DNA of 64,000 bases from Siphonodentalium dalli. Lineage: Eukaryota; Mollusca; Scaphopoda; Gadilida; Siphonodentaliidae. Below are positions 56,111 through 64,000 of this stretch, piece by piece (the first letter of the stretch is position 1; each line of letters starts with the position of its first letter). Where the stretch lies: assembly GCA_032622095.1 (NCBI GenBank), contig CP136065.1, positions 24,313,141 to 24,377,140 on the forward strand, read 5' to 3'. Both the position numbers and the translations under genes were made by a program. The notes beneath the pieces were generated by a model. The model did no database searches, was not told the origin of the DNA, and worked only from the letters and a program-made list of their open reading frames with translations.

Positions 56111-58729
56111 AGGGGTGCTATTCACCAAGCGAGACTATTTTATAAACCAGGTAGTTTATATGGTAGCGGCTGAACGCAAAGGTATCTTCGCTTTAGCGCA
56201 AACGACACACGCTGTCGATGGTGTGATTGATCCAATCTATCAGATTTGTCACTTGTCAATTGACGCCGTCTTACGACTAATTCATGAACACTCACCGGCC
56301 ACAATCGGCATGTATAGCGGTATAATGTTTGGGTACAATTGTGTGGAGACTCATGCTTGCGTTTAGCTATCTGCAGAATGAGTTTCAGTGATATGAATGA
56401 GGTTTTTTAATTTGCACAGTGTGAAAATGAAGAGCCAAGAAGATAACGTCTCAGAAGAATTTTGTTTGTGTTTTGGTTCTGTTTGGATATTTCCCTGCTA
56501 TTTCCAAAGAAATTTCTTTCCATGCATCATTTTTCCGGCGCTGGTGAATGGTGCCGGTTTCTTTGTTCTTTAATATTTTGATTCTCCTCTCCACAATGCC
56601 CAAACAAGTTTTATACTCGTCGGCAGTGTGTGGGGGGGGGGGTCTGGAAAACAATTGCACATATAGGGCCCAAAAAGGTTTTTTCCGACCCCGAGGGACC
56701 CACCACCCCATTTGTGCAAATTTGTTCCTCCAAATGTTAGGGACCCACCCCCTTTCTCATGTTTTTATCAAAATTTCAGAGTTTTTTAGCCGTTCTTCAA
56801 TAACTGTGTTAACTGCCTTTCAATCCATTCCACTATCCTTTTTTGGTGCAATGTGTGTAAAATTAAGACTCAAGCAATAACATCCTTAATCGGTAAAGCA
56901 CAGGTCAGAAAAACGAAAAATAAACTGTATTTCCAGGTGTTTCCTGGTGTTTCCAGTATATAACAACAATAATAAAGCATTGTGTAGGTACACTGTATGT
57001 CACAAATTGCCCTAGACCGCATTATAGCCTTAATATATCGAGCGTGTTTAGTCTGACAGAGAACACTGGCCAGTGTAAATAGTGGTAAACAGGTCAATTA
57101 TTTGTGCATGATCAAAGAACTGTTTAGTCTTATTCACCGGGGTGGGTGAGGAGGGGAATTATTTTGGTTAGGTATACACATAGATATATGGTTATTATAC
57201 CCCCGATATTAGTCAGCGGGTATACAGTTGACGTCTCGAGCCGTCCATGCGTCCGTCCATACAAACATTTTGCGTTATAACTCAAGAGTCGGTTGTCATA
57301 TTTTGATGCTCTATGACATGTGACGGACCAGAAATGGCGAACGAGTATGCATAATATCACGGATTGTGAGCACCAATGCCTGCCAGAGTTATCCATGGGC
57401 CCTGTTTATGAAATTCAGTCCGTACAAAGTTTTTGCAATATAAGTTGAAGTGTCGGTTGTCGAATTTTGAAGTCGTTTGGTATGGTGATAGACCTGAACG
57501 ATAGGGGAAGGATGTATGCATATATTACTCCATATCACAGGTTTCGCCCGTCGATGCATACCAGAGCTACCAACCTGGTTCCATCCGTAAACACATTTTG
57601 CATTATTATAACTCAACCATGTGTATGTATATTTGTGCACTAGAGTCTGCAGTATAGTCTCAGTCAGATTTTGTTCTTGATTTTAGTTTGAACTTTGAAG
57701 ACATTGAAGAAGCTTCTGAACGCATCACATTATTTCAGTTCATCTATCTGTAAGCGATAACAGTATACAAATAGTATTTTAGTTTAGTCTTGTTGAGCAG
57801 TATTTAAGCTTCAAGATGAAGTTCGTAAATTCAAGGAGAATAGCGTCGCCTTCAGTCGGGATTGTCTGAACAATAAACAGTAACGGCCATTCATCATAAC
57901 CAATTCAGTTTTATTTGGATAAGTGTTGCAAATTAACATTACTTGCAATCATTAAAGATGAGAAATACCCAGAAGGAATGAATTTGATTGCATGCCAGCA
58001 CAAGACAGTATTTCAGACATTAGAAATTTATGAGATACCCTTTTCAATTTCATGTTATGCAACAATCGGGTTAATGATATCTAGTCATCATTGAGTATTC
58101 ACCATGTAGTATTTGTGATACAGTTTTTTTTTTATTACTTTTATTCGGGTAATACAACTGGGTAATATATTAATTTTTTTTCACTAAATTACGGTTTTCC
58201 TCTGTGAAGTGGGACGGGATCCTGTGAAATCCAGAAGGTTGCTAAATCTGAGGCTATATAGTCACTATAGTCTATAGCTGTCTATATAGCCATATGCCAA
58301 CAAACATGATACTAACATGCTTACAAACAACATTACATGGTCAGTACTTGTAAATTGTTTGAAAAAACCCCCATTTTTTGGAAAAGAATTTACAAGCACG
58401 ATTGTTTCGGCCTCTGGACCACCAACCCACCCCGGCCCTATATACGGAATGTTTTGTGTATACCCCCCATGTCGTCGGTGGTATATTTTGCCCCACGTAA
58501 TTTTCCTGGGTTGCTCATTGTTGAAATGAACCAAACGTGTACTGTTACACGCAGCATGTTTATGTGACCGATGGTCAATCTATGATTGACGCCAATCACC
58601 TTGATTGGATAATCCAAAAGCGCGCGGCGATGTCTTCCCATCGATATGTCCACCGATAGCTTCGCATTTAGCGTCGCCTCGTAAAACTACCTGGACTATA
58701 TTATAAACCCAGCCGGTGAATAGCACCCC
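56111..58729 (-). mobile_element. Large terminal-inverted-repeat element, copy 1 (inverted)
   Basis: 2,619 bp. Both ends carry GGGGTGCTATTCACC followed by a diverged TTTATAA-TATAGTC-CAGGTAGTTT block, giving a terminal inverted repeat of about 45 bp. Read from its GACTGGGTTTATAA-type end it is reverse-complementary to copies 2 and 3. The inside has a G/C run, a GTATAATAACCATATATCTA block, and two diverged subrepeats of roughly 190 bp (acaaacattttgc / acaaagtttttgc). No transposase domain is seen in any frame. The AGGGGTGC end is reminiscent of hAT termini, but no 8-bp target duplication can be shown. Confidence 0.82.
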
Positions 58730-61290
58730 AGGGGTGCTATTCACCGACTGGGTTTATAATATAGTCCAGGTAGTTTTACGAGGCGACGCTCAATGCGAAG
58801 CTATCGGTGGACATATCATGATATCGATGGGAAGACATCGCCGCGCCAAATAGGATTATCCAATCAAGGTGATTGGCGTCAATCATAGATTGACCACCGG
58901 TCACATAAAACTGCTGCGTGTAGCAGTACACGTTTGTACACATTTCAACAATGAGCAACCGAGGAAAAGGACGTGGGGCAAAATATACCACCGACGACAT
59001 GAGGGGGTCTACAAAAAAAATCCGTATATAGGGCCGGGGTGGGTGGGTGGTCCAGATGCCGAAACAATCGTGCTTGTAATTTTTTTCTCCAAAATGGGTT
59101 TATTTCAAACAATTTACAACTACTGACCATGTAATGTTGTTTGTAAGCATGTTAGTATCATGTTTGTTGCCATATGGCTATATGGACATCTATATATAGT
59201 GACTATTTAGCCTCAGATTTAGCAACATTCTGGATTTCATAGGATCCCGTCCCACTTCTCAGTGGAAAACCGTAATTTAGTGAAAAAAAATAATGTATTA
59301 CCCAGTTGTATTACCCGAATAAAAGTAATAAAATAAAAAAAACTGTATCACAACTACTACATGGTGAATACTCAATGATGACTAGATATCATTGACCCGA
59401 TTGTTGCATAACATGAAATTGAAAAGGGTATCTCATAAATTTCTAATGTCTGAAATACTGTCTTGTTCTGGCATGCAATCAATTTCATTCCTTCTGGTTA
59501 GTTCTCATCTTTTTAATGATTGCAAGTAATGTTAATTTGCAGCACTTATCCAAATAAAACTGAATTGGTTATGATGAATGGCCGTTACTGTTTATTGTTC
59601 AGACAATCCCAACTGAAGGTGACGCTATTCTCCATGAATTTACGAACTTCATCTTGAAGCTTAAATACTGCTCAACAAGACTAAACTACAATACTAATTG
59701 TATACTGTTATCGCTCACAAATATATGAACTGAAATAATGTGATGCATTCAGATGCTTTGAGAAATGACATTCTTCAATGTCTTCAAAGTTCAAACTAAA
59801 ATCAAGAATACAATCTGACTGAGACTATACTGCAGACTCTAGTGCACAAATATACATACAAATGGTTGAGATATAATAATGCAAAATGTGTTTACGGATG
59901 GAACCAAGTTGGTAGCTCTGGTATGCATCGACAGGCAAAACCTGTGATATGCAGTAATATCTGCACACATCATTCCCGTATCATTCAGGTCTATCACCAT
60001 ACCAAACCACTTCAAAATTCGACAACCGACACTTCAACTTATATGGCAAAAACTTTGTACGGATTGAATTTCATAAACAGGGCCCATGGATAACTCTGGT
60101 AGGCATTGGTACTCACAATCCGTGATACTATGCATATTCGTTCCCCATTTCTGGTCCGTCACATGTCATAGAGCATCAAAATATGACAACCGACTCTTGA
60201 GTTATGATGCAAAATGTTTGTACGGACGGACACACGGACGGCTCGAGACGTCAACTATATACCCGCCGACTAATATCGGGGGTATAATAACCATATATCT
60301 ATGTGTATACCTAACCAACACAATTCCCCTCCTCACCCACCCTGGTGAATAAGACTAAAGAGTTCTTTGACCATGCACAAATAATTGTAGAACCCCTGAC
60401 CTGTTTACTACTATTTACACTGGCCAGTGTTCTCTGTCAGTCTAAACACGCTCGATATATTAAGGCTATAATGCGGTCTAGGGCAATTTGTGACATACAG
60501 TGTACCTACACAATGCTTTATTATTGTTGTTAGATACTGGAAACACCTGGAAATACAGTTTATTTTTCGTTTTTCTGACCTGTGCTTTACCGATTAAGGA
60601 TGTTATTGCTTGAGTCTTAATTTCACACACTTTGCACCAAAAAAGGATAGTGGAATGGGATTGAAAGGCAGTTAACACAGTTATTGAAGAACGGCTAAAA
60701 AACTCTGAAATTTTTATAAAAACATGAGAAAGGGGGGTGGGTCCCTAACATTTGGAGGAACAAATTTGCACAAATGGGGTGGTGGGTCCCTCGGGGTCGG
60801 ATTTTTTTGTTTTGGGCCCTATATGTGCAATTGTTTTCCAGACCCCCCCCCCCCCCCACTGCCGACGAGCGTAACACTTTTTTGGGCATTGTGGAGAGAA
60901 GAAACCTGCACCATTCACCAGCGCCGGAAAAATGATGCATGGACAGAAATTTCTTTGGAAATAGCAGGGAAATATCCAAACAGAACCAAAACACGAACAA
61001 AATTCTTCTGAGACGTTATCTTCTTGGCTCTTCATTTTCACACTGTGCTAATTAAAAAACCTCATTAATATCATTGTTATACCGCTATACATGCCGATTG
61101 TGGTCGGTGAGTGTTCACGAATTAGTCGTAAGACGGCGTCAATTGACAGGTGACAAATCTGATAGATTGGATCAATCACACCATCGACAGCGTGTGTCGT
61201 TTGCGCTAAAGCGAAGATACCTTTGCGTTTAGCCGCTACCATATAAACTACCTGGTTTATAAAATAGTCTTGCTTGGTGAATAGCACCCC
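58730..61290 (+). mobile_element. Large terminal-inverted-repeat element, copy 2
   Basis: 2,561 bp, head to head with copy 1. The junction reads ATAGCACCCCAGGGGTGCTAT with no intervening bases. It shares all internal landmarks of copy 1 in mirror order, with small indels. The right end (CTTGGTGAATAGCACCCC) runs directly into copy 3. Confidence 0.83.
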
Positions 61291-63829
61291 AGGGGTGCTA
61301 TTCACCGGCTGGGTTTATAATATAGTCCAGGTAGTTTTACGAGGCGACGCTCAATGCGAAGCTATCGGTGGACATATCGATGGGAAGACATCGCCGCGCC
61401 ATATAGGATTATCCAATCAAGGTGATTGGCGTCAATCATAGATTGACCACCGGTCACATAAACATGCTGCGTGTAACAGTACACGTTTGTACACATTTCA
61501 ACAATGAGCAACCGAGGAAAAGGACGTGGGGCAAAATATACCACCGACGACATGAGGGGGTCTACATGAGGGGGTCCGTATATAGGGCCGGGGTGGGTGG
61601 GTGGTCCAGAGGCCGAAACAATCGTGCTTGTAATTTTTTTTCCAAAATGGGTTTTTTTCAAACAATTTACAAGTACTGACCATGTAATGTTGTTTGTAAG
61701 CATGTTAGTATCATGTTTGTTGGCATATGGCTATATAGACAGCTATAGTGACTATTTAGCCTCAGATTTAGCAACTTTCTGGATTTCACAGGATCCCGTC
61801 CCACTTCTCAGTGGAAAACCGTAATTTAGTAAAAAAAAAAAAAAATGTATTACCCAGTTGTATTACCCGAATAATAGTTATAAAATAAAAAAACTGTATC
61901 ACAAATACTACATGGTGAATACTCAATGATGACTAGATATCATTGACCCGATTGTTGCTTAACATGAAATTGAAAAGGGTATCTCATAAATTTCTAATGT
62001 CTGAAATACTGTCTTGTTCTGGAATGCAATCAAATTCATTCCTTCTGGTTATTTTTCATCTTTTTAATGATTGCAAGTAATGTTAATTTGCAGCACTTAT
62101 CCAAATAAAACTGAATTGGTTATGATGAATGGCCGTTACTGTTTATTGTTCAGACAATCCCAACTGAAGGTGACGCTATTCTCTTGAATTTACGAACTTC
62201 ATTTTGAAGCTTATATAATTAAATACTGCTCAACAAGACTAAACTACAATACTAATTGTATACTGTTATCGCTTACAAATAGATGAACTGAAATAATGTG
62301 ATGCATTCAGATGCTTTGAGAAATGACATTCCTCAATGTCTTCAAAGTTCAAACAAAGTTGGTAGCTCTGGTATGCATCGACAGGCAAAACCTGTGATAT
62401 GCAGTAATATCTGCATACATCCTTCCCGTATCATTCAGGTCTATCATCATACCAAACCACTTCAAAATTCGACAACCGACACTTCAACTTATATGGCAAA
62501 AACTTTGTACGGATTGAATTTCATAAACAGGGCTCATGGATAACTCTGGTAGGCATTGGTACTCGCAATCCGTGATATTATGCATATTCGTTCCCCATTT
62601 CTGGTCCGTCACATGTCATAGAACATCAAAACATGACAACCGATCGACTATTGAGTTATGATGCAAAATGTTTGTACGGACGGTCGCACGGACGGCTCGA
62701 GACTTCAACTATATACCCGCCGACTAATATCGGGGGTATAATAACCATATATCTATGTGTATACCTAACCAAAACAATTCCCCTCCTCACCCACCCCGGT
62801 GGATAAGACTAAAGAGTTCTTTGATCATGCACAAATAATTGTAGAACCCCTGACCTGTTTACCACTATTTACACTGGCCAGTGTTCTCTGTCAGACTAAA
62901 CACGCTCGATATATTAAGGCTATAATGCGGTCTAGGGCAATTTGTGACATACAGTGTACCTACACAATGCTTTATTATTGTTGTTAGATACTGGAAACAA
63001 CAGGAAACACCTGGAAATACAGTTTATTTTTCGTTTTTCTGACCTGTGCTTTACCGATTAAGGATGTTATTGCTTAAGTCTTAATTTTACACACATTGCA
63101 CCAAAAAAGGATAGTGGAATGGATTGAAAGGCAGTTAACACAGTTATTGAAGAACGGCTAAAAAAACTCTGAAATTTTGATAAAAACATGAGATAGGGGG
63201 TGTGTCCCTAACATTTGGAGGAACAAATTTGCACAAATGGGGTGGTCGGTCCTCGGGGTCGGAAAAAAAACTTTTTGGGCCCTATATGTGCAATTGTTTT
63301 CCATACCCCCCCCCCCCCCCACTGCCGACGAGCATAACACTTTTTTGGGCATTGTGGAGAGGAGAATCAAAATATTAAAGAACAAAGAAACCGGCACCAT
63401 TCACCAGCGCCGGAAAAATGATGCATGGAAAGAAATTTCTTTGGAAATAGCAGGGAAATATCCAAACAGAACCAAAACACAAACAAAATTCTTCTGAGAC
63501 GTTATCTTCTTGGCTCTTCATTTTCACACTGTGCTAATTAAAAAACCTCATTAATATCATTGAAACTCATTCTGCAGATATATAAACGCAAGCATGAGTC
63601 TCCACACAATTGTACCCAAAAATTATACCGCTTTTCATGCCGATTGTGGCCGGTGAGTGTTCATGAATTAGTCGTAAGACGGCGTCAATTGACAAATCTG
63701 ATAGATTGGATCAATCACACCATCGACAGCGTGTGTCGTTTGCGCTAAAGCAAAGATACCTTTGCGTTCAGCCGCTACCATATAAACTACCTGGTTTATA
63801 AAATAGTCTCGCTTGGTGAATAGCACCCC
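61291..63829 (+). mobile_element. Large terminal-inverted-repeat element, copy 3
   Basis: 2,539 bp in direct orientation after copy 2, with the same ATAGCACCCCAGGGGTGCTAT junction. It differs by indels: a shorter segment around 62345 and a duplicated CATGAGGGGGTC near 61550-61578. The right end is followed by agatacttccc, unrelated to the left flank of copy 1. Confidence 0.83.
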
Positions 63830-64000
63830 AGATACTTCCCAGAAGATGAGGCCTGAGCACAATGGGGTCTACATAGGATGAATTTGGTGATGCTAACCCG
63901 CTGTGCTGGGTAGAATAACTAAATTCACCTCCTGTGGACCTCATTCTGAAAATGACAGACACACTATATCCAGGCAGTTCTACCATTGTTGATTTCCAGC
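63830..64000. other. Right edge, nothing recognised
   Basis: Unique sequence after the last element copy. No gene is identifiable in 170 bp. Confidence 0.4.

Noticed and set aside
60086-60352. Repeated 60-113-codon frames inside the 2.55-kb elements as a transposase
   Set aside because: They occur on both strands, are broken differently in each copy and show no DDE, zinc-finger or other transposase motif.
56111-63829. Calling the 2.55-kb elements hAT
   Set aside because: The AGGGGTGC end resembles some hAT termini, but no 8-bp target duplication and no transposase were found, so the superfamily stays open.

Overview
The window is eukaryotic, AT-rich and dominated by repeats. It holds one interrupted cellular gene whose exons splice together cleanly, a full-length non-LTR retrotransposon, and a dense set of inverted-repeat DNA elements, minisatellites and a long satellite array. 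The LINE type, the many hairpin MITEs and the ankyrin/SOCS gene suggest a lophotrochozoan invertebrate, most likely a mollusc. That assignment is inference; no species marker was recognised.

Layout. 1-15685: a 25-bp satellite array that runs off the left edge and contains a nearly identical 5,573-bp internal tandem duplication. 16266-18945: a nest of inverted repeats made of two facing copies of a TTAA-flanked MITE and a 925-bp foldback. 19-30.5 kb: gene-free sequence with more MITEs, hairpins, a 25-bp minisatellite, a two-copy dispersed repeat (27672-28976) and a decayed LINE (29241-30549, minus strand).

30787-52886 (+): a nine-exon gene that I assembled by hand. It encodes 698 aa with about 16 ankyrin repeats and a C-terminal SOCS box, so it is an ASB-like predicted adaptor of a Cullin-5/Elongin-BC ubiquitin ligase. 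All eight introns have GT-AG ends and compatible phases, and the spliced length is exactly 699 codons. Its introns carry an intact antisense LINE (about 35292-40520, ORF1 plus ORF2), minisatellites, a microsatellite and several MITEs.

53-64 kb: another copy of the intronic double-hairpin element lies just past the gene's 3' end. After about 2 kb without recognisable content come three copies of a roughly 2.55-kb element with matching ends (56111-63829). The first two are head to head and form a palindrome of about 5.2 kb.

The most unusual signal is a module of two 69-bp hairpins in opposite orientation. It occurs in five elements (23345, 32247, 46325, 50410, 53365), and those elements have two unrelated kinds of outer terminal repeat. 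One kind looks piggyBac-like (TTAA target site, CCC...GGG ends); the other begins TGTGACCCGCC. The same palindromic core appears to have been carried by two different transposition systems.
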